Below, in pieces: positions 35,386 through 43,785 of a DNA stretch of 64,000 nt. Each line of letters opens with the position of its first letter. The stretch's first letter is position 1. The notes beneath the pieces are model-generated. The model saw nothing but the letters and a program-made list of their open reading frames with translations, searched no databases and was not told the origin of the DNA. The DNA lies in assembly GCA_046704385.1 (NCBI GenBank), contig JBJKSB010000021.1, positions 124,001 to 188,000 on the forward strand. Reading direction: 5' to 3'. The position numbers and the translations under genes are program-made. This DNA comes from GH45 sp046704385 (GTDB lineage Bacteria > Bacteroidota > Bacteroidia > Bacteroidales > SZUA-534).

Positions 35386-36138
35386 ATGAAAAAGTTTACA
35401 TTATTAGTGTTTTTAGCATTATTTATTTTAACCGCTAATGCCCAATTATTTAAGATTGGCGGATTTGGTGTCGGGTATTTGTATGTGGGTCCTAAAATTG
35501 GGGGAAATGCTTCATACAATAGCAGGGATTTTGGAACGGGCTATAGCACCATTGCAAATTACGGATACCAATTTGGTGGAGTTGCCAAATTGGGAGTTAC
35601 CAAAAAATTAGCCATCGAACCCGAATTGATTTTTAGTAAAAGAGGTGCGAGTGCAGAAGCATCGGGTTTTTCAACCAATGTTAATGCCAAATATTTTGGA
35701 ATACCAGTGGTTGCCAAGTATGCATTTGCAGCCATTTCAAATGTGCAGATTTTTGGATCAGGTGGGTTTTATACGGATTTTATGACAGGGGTTGAAACAG
35801 TATTCAAACAAGGTTCAACAGTAGAATTTACGGAACAACTTGATTCCATTTCATCAGTTTATCATCGATTCGATTTTGGTTTGAACCTTGGGTGTGGCAC
35901 AATCATTCCTTTCAAAAACAAAGATCAGTTAACTATCGATTTAAGATTGGGCCTGGGTTTTGTAAATACTGATAAATTGGGTTCGGCATCAAGCAGAAAT
36001 ACCTCTGTGCAATTATCGGCAATTTACCTCGTAGACCTGACTAAGTGGATACATTTCCGTGGTAAATCAATTTTGGACGATTCTCCGGAACAAGGAGGAG
36101 CTCCGGCTGGGGGCACCAAAGTGGATAGGGAACAATAA
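35386..36138 (+). CDS. Outer-membrane beta-barrel protein (PorT-like fold)
   Basis: A 250-residue protein with a signal peptide (residues 1-20, ending LTANAQ) and an eight-stranded-looking barrel with the usual phrases GPKIGGNASY, KLAIEPELIFSKRG and FGIPVVAKYAF seen in small Bacteroidota porin-like proteins. A short proline/glycine-rich tail (GGAPAGGTKVDREQ) follows the last strand. It has its own promoter and terminator. The function is unknown; such proteins are often adhesin-like or structural. Confidence 0.8.
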   Translation: MKKFTLLVFLALFILTANAQLFKIGGFGVGYLYVGPKIGGNASYNSRDFGTGYSTIANYGYQFGGVAKLGVTKKLAIEPELIFSKRGASAEASGFSTNVNAKYFGIPVVAKYAFAAISNVQIFGSGGFYTDFMTGVETVFKQGSTVEFTEQLDSISSVYHRFDFGLNLGCGTIIPFKNKDQLTIDLRLGLGFVNTDKLGSASSRNTSVQLSAIYLVDLTKWIHFRGKSILDDSPEQGGAPAGGTKVDREQ

Positions 36139-36154
36139 TCAGAAAATATTAATT

Positions 36155-36183
36155 TAAAACCGGGTTTATTTCCCGGTTTTTTA
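36155..36183 (+). terminator. Terminator after the outer-membrane protein gene
   Basis: AAAACCGGG (36156-36164) pairs with CCCGGTTTT (36172-36180) around a seven-base loop, followed by T residues. Confidence 0.85.
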
Positions 36184-36229
36184 TTGATAAAAACAAGGGT
36201 TTTTTGTTATTCTTGTTTAATTTGCAGCC

Positions 36230-36871
36230 ATGGAAATTAAGCATAAATATCTGGTTGTTGAAGGCAATATTGGGGCTGGTAAATCAACACTTTCCTCGAA
36301 AATAGCTGACGATTTTAGTGGAAAACTTATTCTGGAACAATTTCAGGATAATCCCTTTTTACCAAAATTTTATAAAAATCCGGAGAGATATGGTTTTACT
36401 TTGGAACTTTCATTTTTAGCCGCCAGATATCAACAGCTGAACAAGGAAATTTCATCGACGGATTTATTTAAATCGTTTACTATTGCCGATTATTATTTTG
36501 TAAAATCGCTCATTTTTGCACGTATGACTTTGCAATCGGACGAGTACAATTTATACCGGCAGCTTTTTGATATCATTTATCAACAATTGCCCTTACCTGA
36601 TATTTATGTTTATCTGCATGTTTCGCCTGAAAAATTGTTACAAAATATTGAAAAGCGCGGGCGTGATTACGAAAAATCAATAACAGCCGATTATTTAAAA
36701 CTGATTCAGGACAGTTATTTTAATTTCTTTAAATCAGAAACCAGGTTTCCTGTGGTAATTATCGAAACTACTGCCATGGATTTTGTTAATAATCCGGAAG
36801 ATTATAAAAAAATAATTGAAGTTATTAACCAGACAAATTATACAAAAGGGATAAACCGAATTGTATTCTGA
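36230..36871 (+). CDS. Deoxynucleoside kinase
   Basis: A 213-residue kinase that phosphorylates deoxynucleosides in the salvage pathway. The P-loop EGNIGAGKST lies at residues 10-19; the family motif FTIADYYFVKS (about 83-93) and the lid region IEKRGRDYEKSI (about 141-152) are also present. Substrate choice (dG, dA or dC) cannot be read from the sequence. It is followed by 292 non-coding bases before coaD. Confidence 0.9.
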   Translation: MEIKHKYLVVEGNIGAGKSTLSSKIADDFSGKLILEQFQDNPFLPKFYKNPERYGFTLELSFLAARYQQLNKEISSTDLFKSFTIADYYFVKSLIFARMTLQSDEYNLYRQLFDIIYQQLPLPDIYVYLHVSPEKLLQNIEKRGRDYEKSITADYLKLIQDSYFNFFKSETRFPVVIIETTAMDFVNNPEDYKKIIEVINQTNYTKGINRIVF

Positions 36872-36927
36872 AACGATAATGTTTTTTATATAAGTATTAG
36901 AAACACTAATGAAGCGTTTAAATAAGG

Positions 36928-36990
36928 GTGTTGCATAATTCATCGGATGATTAAGTGAGTATTAATCAATTAAGATCCGATGAATAACAC
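36928..36990. other. Two-tier bulged hairpin between dNK and coaD
   Basis: The 5' arm GTGTT (36928-36932) plus ATTCATCGGAT (36938-36948) pairs perfectly with the 16-base 3' arm at 36975-36990, with a five-base bulge in the 5' arm. An inner stem GATTAA (36949-36954) / TTAATC (36962-36967) stacks on top. No T-tract follows, so it is not a standard terminator. A small TTAG/CTAA hairpin follows at 36992-37005. The rest of the gap 36872-37163 holds only the promoter below. Confidence 0.55.
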
Positions 36991-37080
36991 ATTAGTCAGC
37001 TAACTAACACAAGATTGTGGGTACTGTTAAATTTTAAGTAAGTGTGCGTTAATTATTAGATTTTTCTTACAAAGACTATT

Positions 37081-37088
37081 TATATTTG
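37081..37088 (+). promoter_or_regulatory. Putative -7 element for coaD
   Basis: TAtaTTTG fits the Bacteroidota -7 consensus, about 75 bases before the coaD start; the -33 region is only a T-tract, so confidence is moderate. Confidence 0.45.
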
Positions 37089-37163
37089 TCTGGTCATTTG
37101 TGAAATCCCACATCTTTAAAATACAAATAGGGTAAGGATGGGAGGTTTTTTAAAAAGATAGTT

Positions 37164-37652
37164 ATGATGAAAGTTGCAGTATTTGCCGGGTCGTTCGATC
37201 CGTTTACCAAGGGACATGAATCAGTAGTAGTAAGGGCTTTACCTTTATTTGATAAAATAATTATAGCTATAGGTAATAATTCAACAAAAATGGGGTTTTT
37301 AACCATTGAAGAACGAATTGAACTTATTACAAATGTTTTTTGCGACGAGCCAAAAATTAAAGTGGAAGCATACGAGGGATTAACAGTGGATTATTGTAAG
37401 CAGGTGGGTGCTAACTTTATGGTGCGGGGTATTCGTACGGCAGCCGATTTTGAGTACGAACGCGCTGTCGCTCAAATGAATAAATCGATGTTACCTGAGG
37501 TAGAATCGGTGTTTTTGTTAACCACGCCTGAACTGACACCGGTAAATAGTACCATTGTTCGCGATATTTTGCGACATGGGGGCGATGTATCACAATTTTT
37601 GCCTGATAAATCTAATATTTACCACTTATTGCAAAAACGGGATAAAAAATAG
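37164..37652 (+). CDS. coaD: Pantetheine-phosphate adenylyltransferase
   Basis: A 162-residue enzyme that transfers AMP to 4'-phosphopantetheine, the fourth step of coenzyme A synthesis. The nucleotidyltransferase motif GSFDPFTKGH is at residues 9-18 and the second motif region VNSTIVRDILRHGGDV near 125-140. Length is normal. Two adjacent ATG codons could serve as start. The next gene begins 11 bases after its stop, so they are probably co-transcribed. Confidence 0.95.
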   Translation: MMKVAVFAGSFDPFTKGHESVVVRALPLFDKIIIAIGNNSTKMGFLTIEERIELITNVFCDEPKIKVEAYEGLTVDYCKQVGANFMVRGIRTAADFEYERAVAQMNKSMLPEVESVFLLTTPELTPVNSTIVRDILRHGGDVSQFLPDKSNIYHLLQKRDKK

Positions 37653-37663
37653 TAAAGAATTCT

Positions 37664-39085
37664 ATGTTGAAGAAAATCCTTCTTTTCATTTTTTGTGTTC
37701 CGATATTCCTTTATGGAAAGGCTGATACCTTACCTGTTGTTATCAAAGGTACTGATGCTGCCTATTCCGGACAAATCATAAAAGTTTTTAAATATTCTGA
37801 TTATATAACTAAAAAGCAGCAGCTTTTAGCTGTTGATACAGCTGATCAAAAGGGTAATTTTAAATTATCATTTCAACCGGGAGAAACCCTGCTGGTATTT
37901 ATTCCTCTGGGAATTTATGAAACCAACTTGTTTGTTGAACCTGGTAAAACTTATGATGTGATTTTGCCGCCCTTTCAGCCTCGTACCAAAGCTGACTTTT
38001 TAAACCCGTTTTTCCAGCCTGTTCAGATGTACCTCGGCATTAAAAACTCAGGGAAGCATGAATTGAATTATAATATTGCTGATTTTGATGAACAATACCA
38101 TAATTATATTGATAGTAATTATTATACCATATTTAAAAAGCCGCGCCAATCAAATATTGACTCGGTAATTTTGAACATTGAGAATATTTATAGAATTGAT
38201 ACCTGTAAATTTTTCAAACAATATCGCGAATATAAATATGCGTGGTTAAAGTTTGGAAGTTATATGCGCGACAGCCGCTATGTGGTGAGGGAGTATTTCA
38301 ATAAAAAGCCGTTTTTGTATCAAAATCCGGCTTATATGGATTTATTCGATCAGTTATTTACAAATTACCTTACATATTATATGAATACCAGTGAAGGAGA
38401 GCGTTTGTATTCTGATATTGCCCTTGCTAAAAGTCCGACCTATGCAAAGCAGACTTTTTCAAATAATATGGTGCTGTTAAACGATACGCTTCAGGAACTG
38501 GTTTTGCTTAAAGGTTTGTATGATGAATTTTATAATGGCGATTTTCCGGTACCGAGCCTGTTGATAACACTCGATTCAGTGTCGTACATGACAAAAGTTC
38601 CGATGCACAAAGTTATAGCAGAAAACATCAGGAAAAAAGTGCTGCAGGCCAGGCAGGGATTTCCGGCACCGCAATTTGAACTACGTGATGCTCAAGGCTT
38701 ATTAAGGTCAAGTAAGGAATTCCTGGTAAATTATGTGTATCTGAATTTTATTTCAATTGATAGTTACGCCTGTCAGGAGGACCTGGAACTGCTTAAAACG
38801 TTAAATGAAAAACACAAATCTGATTTCAGAATTGTTTCAATCTGTATTGACGACGATTTTGACAAAGCCGTTAAATATTTTAAGGATAAGGGTTACGATT
38901 GGGTGCTGTTAAGTTACCGTAATCAAAAATCAATCATCAATGATTATAAAATAAGAGTTTATCCCACCTATTTTTTGATTAATCCCGAAGGAAATTTAAG
39001 CATGTCGCCGGCAGTTTCACCGGGCGAAAATTTCGAATGGTATTTTTTTAAGATGCTACAGGCTCAGAAAAGGAAGCACCATTAG
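37664..39085 (+). CDS. Secreted thioredoxin-fold (TlpA-like) protein with degenerate redox motif
   Basis: A 473-residue protein with a signal peptide (about 1-19), an N-terminal beta domain of the kind fused to thioredoxins in Bacteroidota (DUF4369-like position), a helical middle, and a C-terminal TlpA/AhpC-type domain (from about 335, AREGFPAPQFELRD-like start). The place of the usual CxxC holds SYAC, leaving only the second cysteine, so it cannot act as a normal dithiol reductase. The cis-proline region (VYPTYFLINPEGN) is intact. It follows coaD, and its last 38 bases overlap the convergent NUDIX gene. Confidence 0.75.
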   Translation: MLKKILLFIFCVPIFLYGKADTLPVVIKGTDAAYSGQIIKVFKYSDYITKKQQLLAVDTADQKGNFKLSFQPGETLLVFIPLGIYETNLFVEPGKTYDVILPPFQPRTKADFLNPFFQPVQMYLGIKNSGKHELNYNIADFDEQYHNYIDSNYYTIFKKPRQSNIDSVILNIENIYRIDTCKFFKQYREYKYAWLKFGSYMRDSRYVVREYFNKKPFLYQNPAYMDLFDQLFTNYLTYYMNTSEGERLYSDIALAKSPTYAKQTFSNNMVLLNDTLQELVLLKGLYDEFYNGDFPVPSLLITLDSVSYMTKVPMHKVIAENIRKKVLQARQGFPAPQFELRDAQGLLRSSKEFLVNYVYLNFISIDSYACQEDLELLKTLNEKHKSDFRIVSICIDDDFDKAVKYFKDKGYDWVLLSYRNQKSIINDYKIRVYPTYFLINPEGNLSMSPAVSPGENFEWYFFKMLQAQKRKHH

Positions 39086-39692
39086 AGGCCTTTTTCAGTA
39101 CTTCAATAATCGACGGATATATGTTTTTAATAAGTTCTTCTTCAACTTCATGGTTTGCCCATTTAACTTCTGTTATACCTTCTTTTTCCTGGGGTTTTAA
39201 AACTTCAACTCCTTTATGGCTCATTAAATACCATTTAACAGGTTTTAATACAATTCTTTTTTTTATCAGGTAAGTATGATACGTTTTTAATAATTTTCGT
39301 TCAATATTTAAATTTTTTATGCCACATTCTTCTTCCACCTCACGAAGAGCAGCAACCCGGTTTTTTTCATTTTTTTCAAGATGCCCTTTTGGAAGATCCC
39401 AAATGCCATTGCGCTTAATGAACAACCTTTCGTTTTTTTCATTAATTACCAAACCGCCGGCAGCTTTTCTAATTTCAAAAAAAGACTTAAAAGTATTCCA
39501 GGTGCTTTCCAGGTTGTCAGCAATAATCACGTAAAACAGTGATGTGCTTCCATTTAAAAGGATACCGATAATTTCCTTTATTTTTATGAAATCGGGGTTT
39601 TCATAAACCGCATCAGGTGTCCATTGCTGATCTGTATTTTTTGCCAGAATCAGCGTGTTGAGGTTGAAAAAAACTTTATACTTTTGTGCCAT
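39048..39692 (-). CDS. NUDIX hydrolase
   Basis: A 214-residue protein. The NUDIX box GHLEKNEKNRVAALREVEEECGI lies at about residues 100-122, with all Glu residues of the REVxEE core present. A region of about 75 residues precedes the NUDIX fold. I start at ATG 39692; a longer frame upstream would run into the coding region of pyrE on the other strand. Its 3' end overlaps the thioredoxin-fold gene by 38 bases on the opposite strand. The nucleotide substrate is unknown. Confidence 0.87.
   Translation of the reverse strand: MAQKYKVFFNLNTLILAKNTDQQWTPDAVYENPDFIKIKEIIGILLNGSTSLFYVIIADNLESTWNTFKSFFEIRKAAGGLVINEKNERLFIKRNGIWDLPKGHLEKNEKNRVAALREVEEECGIKNLNIERKLLKTYHTYLIKKRIVLKPVKWYLMSHKGVEVLKPQEKEGITEVKWANHEVEEELIKNIYPSIIEVLKKASNGASFSEPVAS
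39657..39686 (+). promoter_or_regulatory. Promoter of pyrE inside the NUDIX coding start
   Basis: GTTG (39657-39660), 18 bases, then TActTTTG (39679-39686). The pyrE ATG is at 39694, only eight bases after the -7 element, so the transcript should be leaderless or nearly so. Confidence 0.55.
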
Positions 39693-39693
39693 T

Positions 39694-40332
39694 ATGAATA
39701 TAAATGAAATAGCAAAAAACGTCGCCGGTGATTTATTGCAAATAAAAGCAATAAAACTTTCTCCGGCAAGTCCATTTACTTGGGCTTCGGGCATAAAATC
39801 ACCAATATATTGTGATAACCGTAAAACCCTTTCGTATCCTGAGGTTCGGACCTATGTGTGTGATGCATTTGTTGAAACTGTAAAGCAGTTATATCCAACA
39901 GTTGATGTGATTGCCGGGGTGGCAACCGGAGCAATTGCCCAAGGCGTTTTGGTGGCCGAGGCTATGAATAAACCTTTTGTTTATGTGCGTTCCGATGCCA
40001 AAAAGCACGGGTTGGAAAACCTTGTGGAAGGCTACCTGGAAAAAGGTCAGTCGGTTGTGGTTATTGAGGATTTAATTTCAACCGGAGGAAGCAGCCTGAA
40101 AGCCGTTGAAGCTCTGCGCAATGCAGGTGCAATTGTGTTGGGGCTAATCGCTATTTTTACCTACGGGTTTGAGGAGGCTGAGGAAAACTTCAGAAATGCC
40201 GGTTGTAAATTTAATACGCTAAGTAATTATGAAATTTTGCTTCAAAAAGCGTTGGAGATTGGATACATAAACCAGGATGAAATCGAAATTCTTAAGCAAT
40301 GGCGAAAAAGTCCAAAAACCTGGGGTGTTTAA
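39694..40332 (+). CDS. pyrE: Orotate phosphoribosyltransferase
   Basis: A 212-residue enzyme that makes orotidine 5'-phosphate from orotate and PRPP in pyrimidine synthesis. The PRPP-binding motif VVVIEDLISTGGSSLKA (about residues 119-135) and the substrate region FTWASGIKSPIYCDNR are intact. I start at ATG 39694, not at an in-frame ATG 39 bases upstream, because the promoter lies between them. The start codon is one base away from the divergent NUDIX start codon. Confidence 0.95.
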   Translation: MNINEIAKNVAGDLLQIKAIKLSPASPFTWASGIKSPIYCDNRKTLSYPEVRTYVCDAFVETVKQLYPTVDVIAGVATGAIAQGVLVAEAMNKPFVYVRSDAKKHGLENLVEGYLEKGQSVVVIEDLISTGGSSLKAVEALRNAGAIVLGLIAIFTYGFEEAEENFRNAGCKFNTLSNYEILLQKALEIGYINQDEIEILKQWRKSPKTWGV

Positions 40333-40349
40333 ATTAAATTATCAGTAAA

Positions 40350-40748
40350 GTGGAAATTGTAAGCAGAATAGGAAAAATAGAGGCCAACGAAGAGAAAATA
40401 TTTACGTTGTTATCTGATTTTACAAACCTTGGTGATTATATCCCCCGGGACAAAGTTTCCGATTTTCAGTCGGACATAGACAGTTGCAGCTTTTCAGTTG
40501 AGAAGGTTGGGAAATTCGGTATGCGTATTATTGAAAGGGAACCATTTAAGCTGGTTAAAATAGCCAATGATCAAAACGTACCCTTTCAGTTTAATATGTG
40601 GATTCAGTTAAAAAAAGTTGATGAACTTGATACGCGGGTAAAAATTACCCTTCGGGCCGATTTGAATCCCATGTTAAAAATGGTGGCAAAAAAACCGCTG
40701 ACTACTTTGGTGGATACGTTGCTTGACCGGCTTGAGCAAATCAGGTAG
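40350..40748 (+). CDS. SRPBCC-fold (START/Bet v1-like) small protein
   Basis: A 132-residue protein starting with GTG (no suitable ATG), 17 bases after pyrE. The predicted helix-grip fold and phrases such as SRIGKIEANEEKIFTLLSDF and FNMWIQLKKVDELDTRVKITLRADLNPMLK match orthologues found next to pyrE in many Bacteroidota. The fold binds hydrophobic ligands; no ligand is known. Its stop is directly next to the stop of the convergent birA gene. Confidence 0.75.
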   Translation: MEIVSRIGKIEANEEKIFTLLSDFTNLGDYIPRDKVSDFQSDIDSCSFSVEKVGKFGMRIIEREPFKLVKIANDQNVPFQFNMWIQLKKVDELDTRVKITLRADLNPMLKMVAKKPLTTLVDTLLDRLEQIR

Positions 40749-41486
40749 TTACATTACAAATTCAACTTCTTTAAAGTAGAACGATTTGAATTCACCTTGG
40801 GGTGTTTTTAAGTTTAATCTGCCGTCATTATCAACTGAAAGTATTTTGGCGTGAATTATATCATCATTTACCTTAAAGTCGTGGTAATCGGTATTGCGAT
40901 ATAAGTGAGAGAAATAAGATTCATTAATTTTGTCAAAAAAGCCTTCGCACAGCATTTCATACCAGATATTTATCTGGTTTAAAACCTTATTTATAGTTTC
41001 AATCCTGTTAAAGTCCTTTTTAAATATAATTTTCAGTGAAATGGGATTGGGCGCATTACTTTTAAAGACATCCTGATTCACATTTAAACCTATTCCAACG
41101 AGGACGTAGTCAAGCTTATTTCCCAATAACTGATTTTCTATCAAAATACCCCCGACTTTTTTATCCATATAATAAATATCGTTGGGCCACTTAATGGTAA
41201 ATTGTTTGCCCTGATTTATAAGAAAGTCAATAATTCCAAGTGAAACAGCTTTTGAAACCATAAATAATTCATCTGTTTTTAAAAAAGCAGGTCGTAATAA
41301 AAGACTAAAAGTAAGGTTTTTCCCGGATTCGCTTTCCCAGGTATTTGTGCCGGTACCCCGGCCTTTTTTCTGGTGGTTGGCTAATACCACAAAACCTTCG
41401 GGTAATTCGTCTTCAACAGCGAGTTTTTTTAAGTGGTCGTTTGTTGAGCTAACTTCCTTAATTTCAATTATGTTGATGGCTTCCAT
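40749..41486 (-). CDS. birA: Biotin--[acetyl-CoA-carboxylase] ligase
   Basis: A 245-residue enzyme that attaches biotin to the biotin carboxyl carrier protein. The ATP/biotin motif GRGTGTNTWESESGKNL (about residues 38-54) and the KWPNDIYY...KVGGILIEN segment are present. There is no N-terminal helix-turn-helix, so it is the ligase-only form, not a biotin repressor. It follows the response regulator gene by 13 bases on the same strand. Confidence 0.93.
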   Translation of the reverse strand: MEAINIIEIKEVSSTNDHLKKLAVEDELPEGFVVLANHQKKGRGTGTNTWESESGKNLTFSLLLRPAFLKTDELFMVSKAVSLGIIDFLINQGKQFTIKWPNDIYYMDKKVGGILIENQLLGNKLDYVLVGIGLNVNQDVFKSNAPNPISLKIIFKKDFNRIETINKVLNQINIWYEMLCEGFFDKINESYFSHLYRNTDYHDFKVNDDIIHAKILSVDNDGRLNLKTPQGEFKSFYFKEVEFVM

Positions 41487-41499
41487 AAATTTATCTGAG

Positions 41500-42144
41500 T
41501 TAAATGCTGATTAATTTGTTCTTTATAGCGTACATAATTAAGTTGGCAGTATTCTTCGAATTTGTCTTGCTAAGAAGATTAGCCCGGTGTTTATCGACGG
41601 TTCGTTTACTTATAAATAAATTATCAGCAATTTCCTGGTTCGACAATCCCTTGCATATTTCTTCGAGCACCTGTAGTTCCCTTTTTGACAACGCGGCAGC
41701 TTCATCCACGGGTTCTTTATGAGGTTTGAAGTTTTTAATTACATTATACAACAGCTCCTGCGAAAAATAGCTGTTCCCCAACTGAACCTGTTTTATGGCT
41801 TCAATAACTTCATTAATTTCTGAATTTTTTAATAAAAATCCTTTTACTCCGGCGTTAATCATTTTATAGTAATATTCCTCCTCGCCAAACATCGATAAAG
41901 CTATAACCTTAACTTCGGGATATTTTCCATTAACAAGTTCTGTGGCTTCAATGCCATCCATTACGGGCATACTAATATCCATCAACACCACATCAGGTAA
42001 ATGCGATTCAATATTTTCAATAAAATCTTTACCATTGGTCGCTTCAAGTACAACCTTCATATCCGGGTTTGAGTCAAGTAATATTTTTAACCCATTTCTG
42101 AAAAGTGCATGGTCATCAACCAGTGCTATTTTAATTTTTTTCAT
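41500..42144 (-). CDS. LuxR/NarL-type response regulator
   Basis: A 214-residue regulator with an N-terminal receiver (about 3-120, acidic pocket near DDH and phospho-acceptor Asp in VVLMDISMPVMDG near 56) and a C-terminal LuxR-type helix-turn-helix (about 148-210, LSKRELQVLEEICKGLSNQEIADNLFISKRTVDKHRANL). Its partner is the histidine kinase encoded 42 bases upstream on the same strand. The target genes are unknown. Confidence 0.94.
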   Translation of the reverse strand: MKKIKIALVDDHALFRNGLKILLDSNPDMKVVLEATNGKDFIENIESHLPDVVLMDISMPVMDGIEATELVNGKYPEVKVIALSMFGEEEYYYKMINAGVKGFLLKNSEINEVIEAIKQVQLGNSYFSQELLYNVIKNFKPHKEPVDEAAALSKRELQVLEEICKGLSNQEIADNLFISKRTVDKHRANLLSKTNSKNTANLIMYAIKNKLISI

Positions 42145-42186
42145 AAGCTCAAACTCCAGGTTTACTTACCTGATTATTAGCGATAT

Positions 42187-43152
42187 TTAATTTAGCCGGA
42201 CTTTAATTAACGCATTGATACCTTCTCCAGGTGCACTATTTATGACAAAAATTCCATTTATTGACTTCACTCTCGATGAGATATTTTGAAATCCCATACC
42301 TTTAATCTGACTATCCTCAGTTATTTTAGTGTCAAAACCCGACCCATCATCATGAAACTGAATGGTCAAAGTTCGTAAATGTTTTGAAATATTAATAGAA
42401 ATGTTTTTGGCATTTGCATGTTTTAAGGTATTATTTATCAGTTCGCAGGTTGTCCGGTACAAAATTATTTCAGCATTAGCATTAAATCTTTCATTTTCCA
42501 TATTACTCAGTAACTCAATCTGAACCCCTTGAGCCTGATTAATTTTATGTGTGAAATTTTTAAGAGCACTAACCAGCCCAAAATTAGTAAGTACATGCGG
42601 ACTTAAGTTATTTGATATTTCCTTAATACTTGTAATAGCCTCGTTTATAACAACATTGGTATTTTCGAGAATATTTTTGCTATTGGGTTGTGTCTCAATA
42701 TTTAATAATGCCGAAATCGACATTTTTACCGTTGAAAGCAATGGGCCAAGACCGTCGTGTAAATCCTTGGCAAACCTTCTTCGTTCCTTTTCCTCGGTTT
42801 GTATTATGGCATTTAAAAGTCTTTTTTCAGATCGGTTACGGTCAAGTTCTGCTTTTTTAAGCGAATAAAATATTTCTCCAATCAGAAATACCCCGGCCGT
42901 AAAAAAGAAAGAAATAATTACTGCCAGCCAATCATCAGCCATAGTCAGGTAAAATGAAAAATCATCTTCTAAAAATTGAATTAATTTTATCGATCGCCGG
43001 ATGGCCATTAACAGGAACCCCAGTGAAATAAGCACCCATGATGCCCGGTATTTGGTTACCCGCATCAGGCGAAGTGCAAAAATAGCCGCGATTACCTGAA
43101 GTACTATTGAAATTAACAGAGCTACTAACCGGAGCATAAATTTTTTTATCAA
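42187..43152 (-). CDS. NarL-family sensor histidine kinase (HisKA_3)
   Basis: A 321-residue kinase with three N-terminal membrane segments (about 7-28, 38-52 and 73-97), no sizeable periplasmic sensor, a HisKA_3 dimerisation domain (ERRRFAKDLHDGLGPLLS, His near 130) and a HATPase domain with HDDGSGF and GMGFQNISSRV. With so little outside the membrane it probably senses a membrane or cytosolic signal. It is co-oriented with the response regulator and birA. An alternative ATG lies five codons in. Confidence 0.93.
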   Translation of the reverse strand: MIKKFMLRLVALLISIVLQVIAAIFALRLMRVTKYRASWVLISLGFLLMAIRRSIKLIQFLEDDFSFYLTMADDWLAVIISFFFTAGVFLIGEIFYSLKKAELDRNRSEKRLLNAIIQTEEKERRRFAKDLHDGLGPLLSTVKMSISALLNIETQPNSKNILENTNVVINEAITSIKEISNNLSPHVLTNFGLVSALKNFTHKINQAQGVQIELLSNMENERFNANAEIILYRTTCELINNTLKHANAKNISINISKHLRTLTIQFHDDGSGFDTKITEDSQIKGMGFQNISSRVKSINGIFVINSAPGEGINALIKVRLN

Positions 43153-43374
43153 AAATAAACATATAATAATTTAAAAGCTTTTTATTGCTTATAAAAAGAA
43201 GTTTTTGATTCGGATTTGTACTGTCAAATTTTCTTTTAATAACCGAATTTTTTCATATTTGGCAGTAAATAATTCTTCATGGGCTCTTTAATTATTTAAT
43301 TTTGATAGCTGTATCAATCAGGCATTGATTTTGATACCAAATTGGGTTTGATTAAAAACAATAACAAAATTCAT

Positions 43375-43382
43375 TACCTTTG
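43375..43382 (+). promoter_or_regulatory. -7 element for the rsfS-ftsH operon
   Basis: TAccTTTG, 16 bases before ATG 43399, matches the -7 consensus exactly. The nearest TTTG lies 24 bases upstream, longer than usual. Because the element falls inside a longer reading frame, it supports ATG 43399 as the start of rsfS. The rest of 43153-43374 is AT-rich with nothing I recognise. Confidence 0.55.
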
Positions 43383-43398
43383 GGGCAAATATTTTTTT

Positions 43399-43764
43399 AT
43401 GACTGACAAAAGTGAGCAAACAATATTAAAAGACGTTATAGTTGAAGCAATAAAGAATAAAAAAGGAAAAGAATTAATAGTTTTAGATTTAAGGAAACTT
43501 GATCAATCTGTGGCCGATTATTTTGTAATTTGCCATGGCGATTCAAACACCCAGGTAAATGCAGTATCTGATTCTGTCGATCGCCAGACAAGAAGTGAAT
43601 TACAAACCCATCCGTTACATATTGAAGGAGCACAAAACGCACATTGGATACTACTTGATTACGGATCAGTGGTAGTGCACGTTTTTCAGGAAGAATTTCG
43701 CCGGTTTTACAATCTTGAAGATTTATGGGCCGATGCAAAAAAAGAGATACACAACGAAGATTAA
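43399..43764 (+). CDS. rsfS: Ribosome silencing factor RsfS
   Basis: A 121-residue protein that binds L14 on the 50S subunit and blocks subunit joining in starvation. The family core is visible: KGKELIVLDLRKLDQSVADYFVICHGDSNTQV, then HIEGAQNAHWILLDYGSVVVHVFQEEFRRFYNLEDLW. I chose the ATG after the promoter. It is the first of a run rsfS-ftsH-DUF2007-cdsA-psd on the plus strand. Confidence 0.94.
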   Translation: MTDKSEQTILKDVIVEAIKNKKGKELIVLDLRKLDQSVADYFVICHGDSNTQVNAVSDSVDRQTRSELQTHPLHIEGAQNAHWILLDYGSVVVHVFQEEFRRFYNLEDLWADAKKEIHNED

Positions 43765-43785
43765 TTTATCATATTATCACACTAA

